Below are positions 46,936 through 59,657 of a stretch of 64,000 nucleotides of DNA, piece by piece. This DNA comes from Trema orientale. Taxonomy: Eukaryota; Streptophyta; Magnoliopsida; Rosales; Cannabaceae. The stretch covers positions 135,051 through 199,050 of the forward strand of contig JXTC01000086.1 of assembly GCA_002914845.1 (NCBI GenBank). Direction: 5' to 3'. Both the position numbers and the translations under genes were made by a program. The notes under the pieces are model-generated. The model saw only the letters and a program-made list of their open reading frames with translations. It was not told where the DNA came from and searched no databases. Positions within the stretch are counted from its first letter, which is position 1. Each line of letters starts with the position of its first letter.

Positions 46936-47591
46936 GGCTTTTTAATACTAAAACCCCCTAAATTCATAACAATTTAGTAAAATTAACCTTGAACTCAATT
47001 TTTTAGAGCAAAACTCACTGAAGTCACCTAATATTAGTTCTGTTAGAAAAAAAAGGTGTTTTTGTTACTTTTTTTTTTTTACGTTTAAGTCCTCATTTTC
47101 TTATTTGTGGTTTTTAGGTCCTTATTCTTTGATTTTTATTTCACGTTACAATCTAGAACAGAGATATATGAATACTTGACCAAATTAGATCAATATTGGA
47201 ACTGTATAAAATTTTCGTAATATACGCCTTATAAAATTAGAACAACAAAATATAAAACTGGTAATATATGTCCCATAAAATTGGTAATATATTCCTATAT
47301 CTCTTTTCTGGATATATGAATACTTGGACCAAAGTAAATCTATATTGAAAAATTTGCCATATTGAAAAATTTTCTTATATCTGTTTTGAACGAAATGATT
47401 AACGTGAATCAAAAATATAAAAATGAAGACCTAAAAACTACAGATAAAGAATGAAGAGTTAATCGTAAAAAAAAAACTAACAGAAACACCTTTCTTTTCT
47501 AATAGAATTAATATTAGGGGACTTCAGGAATTTGCTCCAAAAAATTGAGTTAAGGTTTTATTTTGCTAAATTGTTTTTGTATTAAAAAGCC
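46936..47591. mobile_element. Long-TIR element (GGCTTTTTAATAC ends)
   Basis: GGCTTTTTAATAC at left, and its complement ending ATTAAAAAGCC at right. Inverted repeats of about 190 bp share AACTCAATTTTTTRGAGCAAA, CCTAATATTARTTCTRTTAG and GTAGTTTTTAGGTC (A: GTGGTTTTTAGGTC). No transposase. Confidence 0.75.
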
Positions 47592-48792
47592 AACATATAT
47601 ATTGCACCTAAAGTTTGTTGATTTGACCAACTTTAGGACTTTAAAAGTCTGTTTTATATTGCCACGTCTTTTTTGCTTTGGGTACAAGTTGGTACAAGTT
47701 AATTTAATTATTGTTTGAATTGTCAAAGAGAACGTAGTGATCACATAATTCTTTTCTCAAAAAATTTCTTTTTATCATTCCAAAGGTTTTTATCATGTTT
47801 TTATCCATGATATATATTTAGGATAATCTTTAAGGGTCTAATTATTATACCAAAATTTTTGTACTAATACATATGATATGTGAGCTATCACAAATCAATT
47901 GGTGTATTAAAACTTACTATAGACAGACTTTAACATTATCACTAATTAAATGATAACAAATCATATGTCACATATGTTATTTGGTACAACTTTTGGTATC
48001 TAAGTATTATCCATATATTTATATTGTTTGCTTAAACTTTTTGTCGAGAAGTTTTAATTAGCTACAATTTCATCTCATTGCAATGGCCGAGATGCATATC
48101 ATTCTCAAGTTGTTGAACATAAAGATATAATAATCCGGTCATCAATCTACTCCGGAATATTACGGATTACCAGCCTTTCGCACTAGTAAGAGGGAAAAAA
48201 AAAAATGAAACCCTCATATATAAAACCAAACAAAATTAGTTGAACTGAAAAATAAGGTCAAAAGCTTTGATGTGTATAAATCTGCAACAAAGATATTGTA
48301 ACAAGAGATGCAATAAAACCATATCACGCTAGCTAACTAGTAAGCTTTCAGAATTGGTAAGTTGCCTAATCTATCATTATCATGTTTGTCACACAATGAC
48401 ATTTAAGTTTTAGATTCAATTTAACTAATTGCAGAACTAATGGAAGGCAGAGTTAAACAAAGTATTGCAATTTGCGCGATCTTTAACTAAGAAAAATATT
48501 GTTGAAAAGAAAAACCTAGCCAGTGAAATCGAAATCGCTGTCGAGATTATACGTGATGGCAAGCCAAATATACGTAGCGAATCATCGAGCACAATATATG
48601 TAACTTTACCAGATTAATATTTTGGGGTCAAGTTGGCATATGCTAGTATTATCTACTGTTATATATCTGTGCGTTAATTAACTTCACCCTTTTAATTAAA
48701 AAATAACTTAAATTTGATTTAATTGATATTATTTGGGATTATTTTTGGAAGTTACTTTTAGCTTTTGAAAACTGTTAGAAAGAAATAATATG
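47592..48792. other. Intergenic DNA, no gene seen
   Basis: No conserved frame. Small open frames here show no family motif. Confidence 0.4.
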
Positions 48793-49190
48793 GTGTATGG
48801 TAGGGGTGGCAATCTGTGTCGTGTCGTGTTTAACCTAATTAAATCGTGTCGTTAACAGGTTAACCTACGTGCACCTATTTAATGAAAACGACATGCAGAT
48901 TGATGGGTCAAAACGTATATAAATAGTATAATTGTTAGTTTACTCGATTTTTTTAATTAAGTTTTGCTATAGTAAGAGAAATTAGTTCATTAACTTTATG
49001 TTTTTTATTTTATTTACAAGAAATTCATGAAAAAATATTTTTTTGAAAATAATTATTTAATATAATTTATTAAAAAATTACTTAATCGTGTCAATTCGAG
49101 TCAATTTCGTGTCAAGTAGGTTCAGCTAATCATGCGGGTTTCGAGTCGTGTTATCGTGTCATGACCTATATTGCCACTCCTAGTGTATGG
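48793..49190. mobile_element. hAT-type MITE with perfect 8-bp target duplication
   Basis: Body 48801-49182 (382 bp) between two copies of GTGTATGG. Ends are TAGGGGTGGCAAT and ATTGCCACTCCTA (12 of 13 complementary). Interior words GTGTCGTGTCGTG and ATCGTGTCATGACC. The 8-bp duplication with GGGTGGCAA-type ends is typical of hAT derivatives. Confidence 0.9.
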
Positions 49191-50376
49191 TGTTTGGTAA
49201 ATTTATGTTTTTGGCTGAACCACTATTTTATAATTTGAAGAGCAAGATAAGTGTTATTGATTCTGCTTCTGTCATATAAATTTTCTTAAATATCATTGAA
49301 TTTGCAAATTTATATGTAAAACGAGGTTCTCTACTTTGTCCTTAATAAAATTTTCTTTGTTATTTCTATCAGAGTCCCAACTATGGCACTACAAGATATG
49401 AATTTAGATAGTTACCCAACTAGAGGCACAAATTTGCATTACGCCCCCATCTCGAAAAAGTTATGGATGCTCTGTACGTACACGACAATTAGTTAATATT
49501 TGTGTGAGGTAAAATATCCAATTATATGAACTTAATTACTTTGTATAATTTGTTCAACGAAAAGCTATTGTCTAATTCATGGCGTACATACCGACTCGAT
49601 CGTCCTTTAAAATGATTTGCTAATTTAACTTTTTGAATGTCATTATTTTTTTTAAAGCAATTAAATGTCATTATTTAATGTAATGTTGGCAATGTTGTAA
49701 TTAAGTTTTGATATACTATAATCAAGATTGTGACCGAGTCAGGATACCTCTCTCTTTCAAGATTTAACTAATCAATACTTAATTTCCACCTTTATATATA
49801 ATTGACAGTAATTAAGATAATGAAGTTTCTAAAATATAAATTAACAAACAAAAAGATTACGAACTGGGGTTTATCCTTTAAAATCCACACGTTCGCCATC
49901 AGTCCTAATCACTGGACCGTTATTCTACCGAAAGTGGTAATTTTTTTCATTTTTCAAAACAGCAATTCCAAGCAAAAATATGACCACAATATTAGTTCCT
50001 TACTTTTTGTGGAAAAAATTATATTAGCTGCCTAGTTTTAATCAACACCGATATTAAAATGCATGATCGATCCGGTCAGCATTTTCGTTTATTTTTCCTT
50101 TTCCTTTTTTTTCACCGAACGATTAAGATCTCATATCCCTCTCAAATTTAAGTGTCTCAGCTCATCTCATACAAACTAATGAATAAGTATCACCTTATCT
50201 AAAATTTGAAACTACATCTTCACTTTTTTAGATTGTAATTTTCAAATGACTTTTTAATTATACCCCATAGTAATAACTGGTAAATAATAATAGTAATTGG
50301 CGGGTCTATTACGCCAGCGTACGTACGTAGTGACTAGTGACCTAATGGATTAGCCCTTTACATATTATTCATTTCC
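49191..50376. other. Intergenic DNA with one micro-insertion
   Basis: No gene. At 49636-49676 AATGTCATTATTT is duplicated exactly around 15 bp (minus strand TAATTGCTTTAAAAA). Confidence 0.45.
49636..49676 (-). repeat. Micro-insertion with 13-bp perfect target duplication
   Basis: AATGTCATTATTT at 49636-49648 and 49664-49676; the 15-bp insert on the minus strand ends in CTTTAAAAA. Confidence 0.6.
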
Positions 50377-50409
50377 AAATAATGAATTCAAAAAAAAAAA
50401 ATAATGAAT
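50377..50409 (+). repeat. Poly(A) micro-insertion with 11-bp target duplication
   Basis: AAATAATGAAT at 50377-50387 and 50399-50409 around TC plus 9 A (or TTC plus A, depending on where the border is set). Confidence 0.6.
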
Positions 50410-50453
50410 AGATTGAGTTATTGAGATTTCCTTCGCAAATTATGTACATAAAA

Positions 50454-50640
50454 ACAAATAATGCCGCCAATTGGGGTTAGCTAAATTGGTCCAAGGCTTA
50501 TGGGATGTGTGTGTGAGTTTGGGAGAGTCAGGGGTTCAAGCCTTGGTAGAGTATGTGTGTTATTTTCCTTTAATTTATAGTAAGTGGTGGTCATTAGTTA
50601 AGCCCCACTTAAAAAAAAAAAAAAAAAAACAAATAATGCC
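50454..50640 (+). mobile_element. tRNA-type SINE with 12-bp target duplication
   Basis: Body about 50466-50628 between two copies of ACAAATAATGCC (50454-50465, 50629-50640). An A-box-like TAGCTAAATTGGT (50478-50490) and a B-box GGTTCAAGCC (50533-50542) form a Pol III promoter. The 3' part AATTTATAGTAAGTGGTGG...ATTAGTTAAG is shared with the SINE at 61309, and an A18-19 tail follows. Confidence 0.88.
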
Positions 50641-52494
50641 ACTGTCTATATGTTTGTGTATATTAAATGTAAAGATCTTTCTCGAATAAGAATAAATACG
50701 GAACAGGTGTTAGAGTTCTTTTTTTTTCTCTGTCATTTTTAAAGTTTGATAATAATTGCATTGATAATTCTTAGGATTTTATATTATTGGTTATTAAAGA
50801 ATGAATAGGATTTGAGAAAATTATGAATTATTGAAAATTTTGAGCCAGATCTAGCTTTGCTATGAAATATGAGGATCTAAGAGAATTAACAAACATTGTC
50901 ACATAGACTCAACCCACTCTTGAATTTTATTTCTCATTTTTATTCACATATGCGTCCTTCATAATAAAAAGAAAAAGTAAAATTATGTTAAATGCCCCCT
51001 TTAGAATTTTAATTTCAAATGTTATAGATGCAAATGGTACTTGAACTACATAGATTTGAGAACTTGATTTTTATTCTTCAATAGGAATTCACTTATAATA
51101 GAAAACGATATCGCCTGGTTTTCTATCAATCAATTATTTTTTATTTCCTTGATGGACAATCTCGAGAACTAGTTAAAGTCGTTCAAAACTAAAGTAACTA
51201 CTAATAACAACAACAACAATATATAAGTAAATATATTTTTTAATTTGAAAGCAGAACAACGACAACAATAAAGGCTGAAGGATATCACTAAATAAAAGGG
51301 AAGAGAAATAGATAAACAGTTTTCAACAATTCAAAGTAATTTGGTGACCCGAAGTTCACCATATTAAGATTGTAATATTTTTCTTCTAACCAGAGAGCTT
51401 TTTGGTCTCTATCATTGTCACCAAATTTCTAATTAACAACTTGGCACCATTATTTTAAAAAAGAAAAAAAAAACTGAGCCATCATTTTCTTAGATTGGTA
51501 TTTTTACAATTAAAAAAGAAAAACTAAATTACAAAAACTATCAAGAGAGCAATGATAAGATTGACTTCGCGAGTGGGCCAAAGCTTGGTTACGTTTTAAA
51601 TTTTTTAGTATATCTTTTTAAAGGACAAATCCTCAAGCAATAGAATTTTTTTTCCTTATTGATTTCAATAATACACTCAATTGAAAGGACCAAATAAGAG
51701 AAGATTATGGCCCGTTATACTTTTCTTATACACGCAAATCATACTTCATTCACCAAATTCAATCGGTTACCGTAATCTTAATTCCAGATGCTAACTCAGC
51801 TCATCTACAAAATTATTCATATTTCCTAGTTTCATCTTCTCAGCTTCATGTCCTCCACACTATGAATAGTTTAACCCTAGTTCAAAAAGAATACGTATCC
51901 ATTGAGTATCGATAATGGAAACAAGAGGAAAAAAGTGAATAAAAGTTGTAGTCCATGGAAAAAAAAAAAAAATGGGAGAGCTGTAATTGACTAATTGCAT
52001 GGGGAAGAGGGAGGAATAAATTCAAAAAATACTCCCCCCTAAAGACCAAAAAAAAAAAAAATTTCATACAAAAAGTCAGGCCGAAAATAAAAAAAAAAAA
52101 CTGAAAAAATCCCGAATGAGATTATTTTTTTTGAAAAAAATCCTAGACTCATTCAAAAAATATCTTTTAAAAAAATTTATTTAGAAAAATAAAACATTCT
52201 AAATTTATTTTAAAAATATTATTTTTTAAAAGAGCGCATCTATGATAGGTTCATGCTTTATAGCCCTATGTGAGGCTCCCAATTTATGGGCATTCAATCA
52301 GATGGATGACTAAAATCAATGGATTTTATTTAGACTTTGCGATACCCAATCCTAACTCATGAATCAAAGAAAAAGAAAAAGAAAAAAAAAAATTGGACCC
52401 ATGAAATGGAAAATTAAAAAGGTTTCTAACACTTTTATCCATAAAAATCAAAACGAATTATAAACACATGGAGGTCAGGTTTTTCTTCTAATTT
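50641..52494. other. Intergenic DNA, no gene seen
   Basis: AT-rich with several A-runs. No conserved frame or structured repeat recognised. Confidence 0.4.
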
Positions 52495-53220
52495 CCTTAC
52501 GTTTTTTAGTAGAAAAATATCACTTTTTGAAATATTTTTATAAAAATACTATTTTTAAAATAGTTACTAGTTACCAGTTTCTGAAAACTGGTTACTGATT
52601 ATTAGTTACCAGTTAAAAATATATTTGGTTACGAGTTACTAGTACTCGTAGCCAAATTACTGGTACTAGTTACTATTTTAAAAAATGATATTTTTCTAAA
52701 CAGTTTTTAAAAAATAATTTTTTTTTAATAAAAACCATACCAAATTTGAAAAAACATATCCCACAATATTTTTCAATTTTTTTCTAAAAATGTCGTATAG
52801 TGCATAATTTCCCCAAATTGGGTTTCTAACACTTTTATTCATAAAAGTAAAAAAGAATTACAAAATTACAGATGTCAGTTTTTTTTCCCAATTTTCATAC
52901 TATTTTTATTAGAAAAATATCACTTTTTAAAAAGTTTTTAGAAAAGTACTATTTTTAAAATAGTTATCTGAAAATTGGTTATCGGTTATCGTTTACCAGT
53001 TATATAATAGTTATAATCTTTGGTTAATAGCTATCAGTTTCTGAAAATTAGTTATCAGTTACTAATTATTATTTTAAAAAATGGTATATTTCTAAATATC
53101 TTTTTAAAAAAAGTCATTATTCTAATAAAAGCTATATCAGACCTACAAAAAAAGACATGCCTCTGTATTTATCAATTTTTTTTTTTTTTCTAAAAATGCC
53201 GGAAAAGACCCAATGTCCCA
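52495..53220. repeat. Two foldback repeats with GTTACTAGTTACCAGTTT core
   Basis: Units at about 52500-52745 and 52907-53150 share AGAAAAATATCACTTTTT, TACTATTTTTAAAATAGTTA and the CAGTTTCTGAAAA core. Arms are inverted. Same family as 7060-7540. Confidence 0.55.
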
Positions 53221-54674
53221 AAAGAGTAACCTTAAAATACAAAGTCCAAGTGCCCAACTTAGCCAATACAGTAACTCAAAAAATAATAAAATAAAATAAA
53301 AACACTTAGCCGATACAATAGTGTTTTATTCATTGATTATACCAATACCCCTTATTAAGACCAATTAATTATTTATAACAACTAATAAAGTTGTTCCAAT
53401 CTATATCACATTTTGTTCTTTAAAAAAAAAAAAAAAAGTAGTTTTCGTTGTTAATTCCCGCATACCCCAACCAAATCAATTCCGAAGAAGAAATTTAGCT
53501 GCCGAAAGTGACAATTAACAGAGCATAATAAAAAAAACATTTGCAAGTGGTATTTGGCTGAGTTATAATTTACAATAATTAACATTGCACACAATTTTGT
53601 TAACGGATTTTTCACAGTTTTATATTTTGCATTTGGCTATTATCAAAATTGTTCTACAGACTTAAACTTTGTGTAAAGTTTATATATTCTTTAGGTCAGA
53701 CAAATTTTAACCATAGAATTACCAAAAACCCTTTTAAACATTAAATATATAAATATTTGTAAATTACAAATAAAATTAAAATTAATTACCAAATTATTAA
53801 TATAAAATGCATCTCACTTTAATTTTTTTTTTTAAAATTGTAGTCCGTATTTAAATTTATTTTGAATTTTAATTATTTTCTAAATACATAGTTTAAATTG
53901 AAAAAAAGGTATTTCGGTAAAGTTAGTGGTTTAAAGTGGTGTTTTGACCCAAATGGTATATAAATTTGTTATAACTTTTTTGGAAGGACAATATTTATAA
54001 TAGTAATAAAAAAATAATATATAATGTGAACGAAAAGTAAAAAATGCGAGGTATATGATATAAGTGTTTATTTTCTCATTTATTGCAAAATGAAAGTTAC
54101 AAAAATTAATAAATAAATAAATAAAAAATGACAGAAGTTTTTTTTTCCAAAGGAAAAATGAAAGAAATTATTATTTAATTTAATTTATAAAGGTAATTGA
54201 AATAATACAACAAAATATTCAAGCAAGAGTAGTGTGATATTAAAAATCATTACAAACTACTGTAGATCTTCATTTTACAATCATTTAGTACTCGGATTTT
54301 TGAAGGAAAGAGGAAAAAAAAAAATTCAAGGGATTCTATTTTCTCTTATTTGGATTAAAAAAATAATAAAATTGTTTACATGAAAAGCGAGAATTTGAAT
54401 TGATGTTATTTTTTAATATATAGAATTTTGATACATCAATAAGTAAAACTAAATATTTCAAAATAAAGTTCTATAAACTTTTAAAAAAAGTATTTTCCTC
54501 ACTCTTTTCTCATAATTTTTTTCTCGTTATTTTTCCCTCTAAAATTCGGGTCTCAATCAGAGCCTATAAAAAGAGACTATACACGTAATAGTTTAACAAT
54601 TGAATTTCCTTTATAAGTTTGGGAATTTGTTTTGGTAAATTTGCTTTGAGAAAATTCGTCCACCATTTATACTA
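53221..54674. other. Intergenic DNA up to the laccase relic
   Basis: No gene. Contains the micro-insertion at 54124-54166. The last 100 bases would be the 3' flank of the dead laccase copy. Confidence 0.4.
54124..54166 (-). repeat. Poly(A) micro-insertion
   Basis: AAAAATGACAGAA (54124-54136) and AAAAATGAAAGAA (54154-54166) enclose 17 bp that reads CCTTTGG plus A9 and C on the minus strand. Confidence 0.6.
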
Positions 54675-55440
54675 TTAACAATTGGGTGTTAAGTTATACG
54701 AATATATAACCTAATTGTGGGCCATAAGTTTTTAAATAATAATTATATAATATTAGGGCTGTCTAATTAAGTGGGGGCCATTAAGTGATCTAATTAAAGG
54801 CTCAGGAAGTTACCAATTAAGTGTAGACTTTGTAATGTGTGGTTACCTAATCCTAGTCCAATAAGGATTGATGGGGTCTCTATTGGTGACTAGTACATAA
54901 AGACATAACTATAGAAAGTGTGCTCTTCTCCTCTGCCTCCATCAATAGAGAGAGACCCATTAAGTATACATAGAGTATTTTGGTTGTGGAAGACCTTCTA
55001 CCCTTAGGTTCTAATCAGTTAATCGCTTCCACTTACGTGATCACATCCTTTGCTGTCAAACTCAATGGATTCAGATTAGCCACGGGTTTACTCTCAATAA
55101 ATCTTTTCCTGACAATTTGGCATGATAGATTCTGGGATTATATTTGGTTTATTAATCCATTATGTATATCTAACAAGTGGTATCAAGAGCAGAAAATCAT
55201 GTTAAATTGCTTAGGATAATCATATATGTCTCAATTTTGTAATATCTTTACCTATTTGGCTTTCTAGGGTTTAGATATAACATGTATGATTGATGAATTT
55301 TTCATGATGTTGTTGAGATATTCAGTGTTTGAGGGTTGAATTTTGAGTTTTGGGTCATAAAGTTTGCAGATTAGGGCGAAAAATCGCATCAGGTTTGAGT
55401 TACCCAATTTTAAAATCGGGTAATTAACACTAAGGCCGAA

Positions 55441-55690
55441 ATCTGGGGCTGCGGCGCCACGTTAGTGGCACTGCGGCGCCCAGAACAGGAAGCTGACGCT
55501 GCGGCACCAACAATTGGCACTGCAGCGCTGGACTAAAGCTGCGGTGGTGCCGCGGCGCCACGCAAGTGGTGCTGCTGCGCCACTATCAAGATGGGTAGCA
55601 CCGCGGCGCCATGCGAGTGGCACCGCAGCACCACCATTCATCAAGGTGGCGCCGCGGTGCCATACACTGGTGCCGCAGCGCCACTACATG
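55441..55690 (+). repeat. GC-rich degenerate tandem array in the Copia leader
   Basis: About ten diverged units of 20-30 bp built on CTGCGGCGCCAC and AGTGGCAC words (GGCGCC palindromes), in otherwise AT-rich DNA. It lies about 270 bp after the left LTR, before the gag relic. Both strands are open here (76 and 60 codons) because of the composition, not because of a gene. Confidence 0.8.
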
Positions 55691-57129
55691 GGTTCAGAAA
55701 TTTTGTTTTTTTTTTGTTTGTTTTTAGGTCGTTTTTTGACCTAATTGAGGTACACGATTTTGGGTAGAATGGAGTCGTTTTCGACTCAATTCAAGGAGTT
55801 TCAACCTGAAACTTAACCAATCAATTTTATTTTCTCAACCCACCTTCAGTACAACCCACACTTTATCTGTTGAAAACTCTATTTGGCTTTAAGAGTTGAT
55901 AAAAGTGCTTTAAACTCAGTCGGTCATCCATTAGTATTTGTGCATTGAAATTTTTAGTTTAATATTCTGGGCGCTTTGGTTTTTATTTTCTTTGCACTAT
56001 TTGTTTAAATATTTTGAAATAGATGAGTTGAAACAACATGTTGCCAAAATAACCTCTATTGTGTAAATTTATTTATTTTGAAATATTTGAATGATCGTGT
56101 GTTTATTGTTCATACGAATAATTATCAGCCCAAAAGAAGGTGATTATTTGGTCGAATAATGAACACACCTGCGGTAATGGATATGTGATGGTTATCAAGT
56201 TTCCATGATTATCAGCCCAAAGGAAGATTTATTGTTTGACAGGATTTGCTGTCAATATTTAATTACTGCACTGAAGAGTACCACTTACAAGTTAATAAGT
56301 CGGCCTAAAGGAAGGCTTATTGATATTATTCTGGGTATCTTGTGATGGAAGTCCACCTTATATGTTTATTTAATGTATGTCATGCTAGTTTATCTTACTA
56401 TTTTATATGCTTAGTTTATGACATATTTTTAATGTAAGCTGTTATTTTCTGTTTTTGTTCTTTATTCAATTTCTGTTTAATATATATCTGTCAATATTAA
56501 GTCTAATATTTATGTTTAATAACACAAACCTTAAGAAATGGAATGAGCATAATGTGCTCAGTTGCATTAGTCTTGACTTTGTGCTCCGAAGAGAATATCT
56601 TACTGCTCTTATAGTTTAAAGTTCTTCAGTTGGTAAAGAAGAATTTTGAGTAGTAAATTTGTTCTAATTGCATAAGTCTCATGGTCATGCAATACTCCAT
56701 TACAGAAACCATAAGGGGCGCTATACCTGAGGAGGTAAACGCTAAGTTGTTCCTTAAAGCAAATACAGATCGTTTTATTGAAAAAGAAAAGGTCGAAATG
56801 AGTACTATTTTTTTTGGAACCTCGTTTCAATTCAGTATAAAGATTAAGGGAACATAAAGGAGTACATTATGTAGATGTCTAATCTCGCTTCCAAACTAAA
56901 GGCACTTAAGTTAGAGTAGTTGAAAGACTTGCTCGTGCATTCGGTCTCTATTTCTCTTTTTGCACAAATTAGTTAAGCAAAGTTACAACACCCTTAAGTA
57001 CAAATGATTTTTTTTTTTTGATATTATTTCTTATAGTGTGCAAGAAGAAGATAGGTTGAAGCGAGAAAAGATTGAAAGTGCTTACTTAGCATGTACTTCT
57101 CAAGATAAGATAAGATAAAGAAAAGGAAT

Positions 57130-59144
57130 AAGGATAAGAAAGCTGCAGTTATGTCTTTACAGCATAAAGTGCAAAAGGAAACAACATAAGGAATGTGTCT
57201 GTTTCTTTTGCAAAAGGGCTAGATGTATAAGGTTGATTGTCCCAATCATGCCTTTTAGTGTATAAAGAAGGGTATGCTTCTCAATTTTGTTTGTCATAAA
57301 GTTAATTTAGCTTTTATACCAAAATGCACTTAGTAAATAGATACGGATCCTACTATTCACATAAGTGTGTTCATACAAGATTGTTTGTGAAGCCAGTTGT
57401 AAATTGATGATGAAAGATTCATCTGTTTGGGCAATAGCAACACTACTTCAGTGGAGGCTATATAGGGTTATTTAGATTACAATTAGAGACTGGTTAAATT
57501 TTGGGTTTGGAAGAAACTTTTAAAGTATTCTATTTCTGACTTGAACAAATATAGTTATCCTTGTTCATTCGGAAATAGTTCAATTTAGTTTCTTTCAAAA
57601 TTCAAATTTCTTATTACTAGTTCTTTGATTAACAATCTTTATAAATTTAAAATAATTGCCTCATCAAGTTAATATTGTATATTAAGAAATATGGTACAAA
57701 AGTATAAGTCAATTAAAAGAATTTCTGTATGGTATGACACAAGCCTTTTTGATATATCTCTTAATAGAGAATCAATAGCATTGATTGTATCAGATGAAAT
57801 TCTTAACCTACTTAACTTAACGGACTTTAAAATCTGTGTTAAGTATATTAAGGAATACAGACAAACGTAAGGAAATCAGGTATTAACAAGAGTTTTGACG
57901 TCTTAGAGCTAATTTATACTGATACATGCAGACCATTCCATACAGTTATCTGGAATGGCCAACAGTATTACATTATGTTCATAGACAATTATTCTCATTA
58001 CGGGTACCTATTTTAGTTCATAAGAAGTCTCAATTTCTGGATGTATCTAAGTTTTTTTTTTTCAATGCCCAAGTTGAAATTCAACTGAGCTAGGAAATTA
58101 AAGCTATCAAATCTAATCATAGTGCATATTATGGTAGGTAAGACGGATAAAGTAAACAAAGTCCAAAACCCTTCACTCAGTTCCTAGAGACATACAGAAT
58201 TGTCTGACAATACGAAATACCAGGAAAATCTAGTATAAAGAGTATTGCTCAGTGACAATAAAGCAAACTTAAGAACATGGTAAAAAGTGTGTTTAATCAT
58301 TCTTTTTTACCTAAAATCACTCTAAAAAGAAACCTAAGAACTGCAGTATACATACCAAACAAAGCTTCCACTAAAGATGTAACTAAAACCCCATATGCAC
58401 TATGGACAGGTAAAAAAGCCTAGCATTAGGTACTTGCATGTCTGGGGTTGTCCAATTAAGGTCAGGCCATATGGAAAGTGATTGGACTTAAGAATTTTAG
58501 CTACTATTTCTTTCGGTACTTTGAAAATTTAAGAGGATTTATTTTTATGATACCTCCTATAAATCTTTTTCAAAATGAGAAAATGTAAATTTCTTGAGGA
58601 TGTTAAGTTTCGAGGCAGAAAAGGTTAAGAATATTGTCTTTGAGGAGGAATTCATTTCTCTTCCTTCAGTTGAAATTGAAAATGTTCAGGTTTCAAGCTT
58701 CTATACCTGACATTATTCAAGATACAAATTCGGATCAAGACAACATTCAACAACTTCCAAAAGAGCAAACTTAACAACCTCAAAAGAAAGTGCCATGAAA
58801 GAAATCTACTAGAATATGTATTTGATATGGGAGTAGAAAATGATCTAATTATTTTCACTCAAGCTAAAACAATGTTCCAACTCTCAAAGTGGATTAATGC
58901 CATAAAGTATTAGATGAAATCTATGAAGGACAATGACGTTTAACATCTTGTCGATATTTAGGTTTGTCTAGTTCTAATGGTTTAACTCCGAAGGAAGGCA
59001 TTATTTATAAAGAGACTTTCTTTCCAATTTTAATGAAAGACTCCTTCAAGATAATTTTGGCACTAGTAGCTCATCATATTCTGGAGTTACATTAGGTGAA
59101 TTTAAAGACTACCAGTTTCCCGTTAAGATATTATAGATTCCATC
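57130..59144 (+). pseudogene. Copia gag-pol relic
   Basis: Broken by many stops and frameshifts. Recognisable pieces, in order: a damaged CCHC zinc knuckle (CVCFFCK, 57195-57250); the protease site region where the expected DSG triad has become DTDP (about 57336-57370); integrase core LIYTDTCRPFH and YYIMFIDNYSHYGYLF (57905-58015); the later integrase piece TKTPYALWTGKK (about 58385-58420); and reverse transcriptase start near 58887-59100 (YKETFFPI, KDSFKIILALVAHH). The N gap hides the rest of RT; RNase H should lie between 59658 and 60170 but I cannot recognise it. Confidence 0.85.
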
Positions 59145-59657
59145 NNNNNNNNNNNNNNNNNNNNNNNNNNNNNNNNNNNNNNNNNNNNNNNNNNNNNNNN
59201 NNNNNNNNNNNNNNNNNNNNNNNNNNNNNNNNNNNNNNNNNNNNNNNNNNNNNNNNNNNNNNNNNNNNNNNNNNNNNNNNNNNNNNNNNNNNNNNNNNNN
59301 NNNNNNNNNNNNNNNNNNNNNNNNNNNNNNNNNNNNNNNNNNNNNNNNNNNNNNNNNNNNNNNNNNNNNNNNNNNNNNNNNNNNNNNNNNNNNNNNNNNN
59401 NNNNNNNNNNNNNNNNNNNNNNNNNNNNNNNNNNNNNNNNNNNNNNNNNNNNNNNNNNNNNNNNNNNNNNNNNNNNNNNNNNNNNNNNNNNNNNNNNNNN
59501 NNNNNNNNNNNNNNNNNNNNNNNNNNNNNNNNNNNNNNNNNNNNNNNNNNNNNNNNNNNNNNNNNNNNNNNNNNNNNNNNNNNNNNNNNNNNNNNNNNNN
59601 NNNNNNNNNNNNNNNNNNNNNNNNNNNNNNNNNNNNNNNNNNNNNNNNNNNNNNNNN
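59145..59657. other. Assembly gap (513 N)
   Basis: Run of N inside the reverse transcriptase region of the Copia relic. Open frames spanning it are artefacts. Confidence 1.

Noticed and set aside
55462-55744. Overlapping frames in the GC-rich array
   Set aside because: Produced by the GC-rich repeat on both strands; no start context or homologous motif, and inside a retrotransposon leader.
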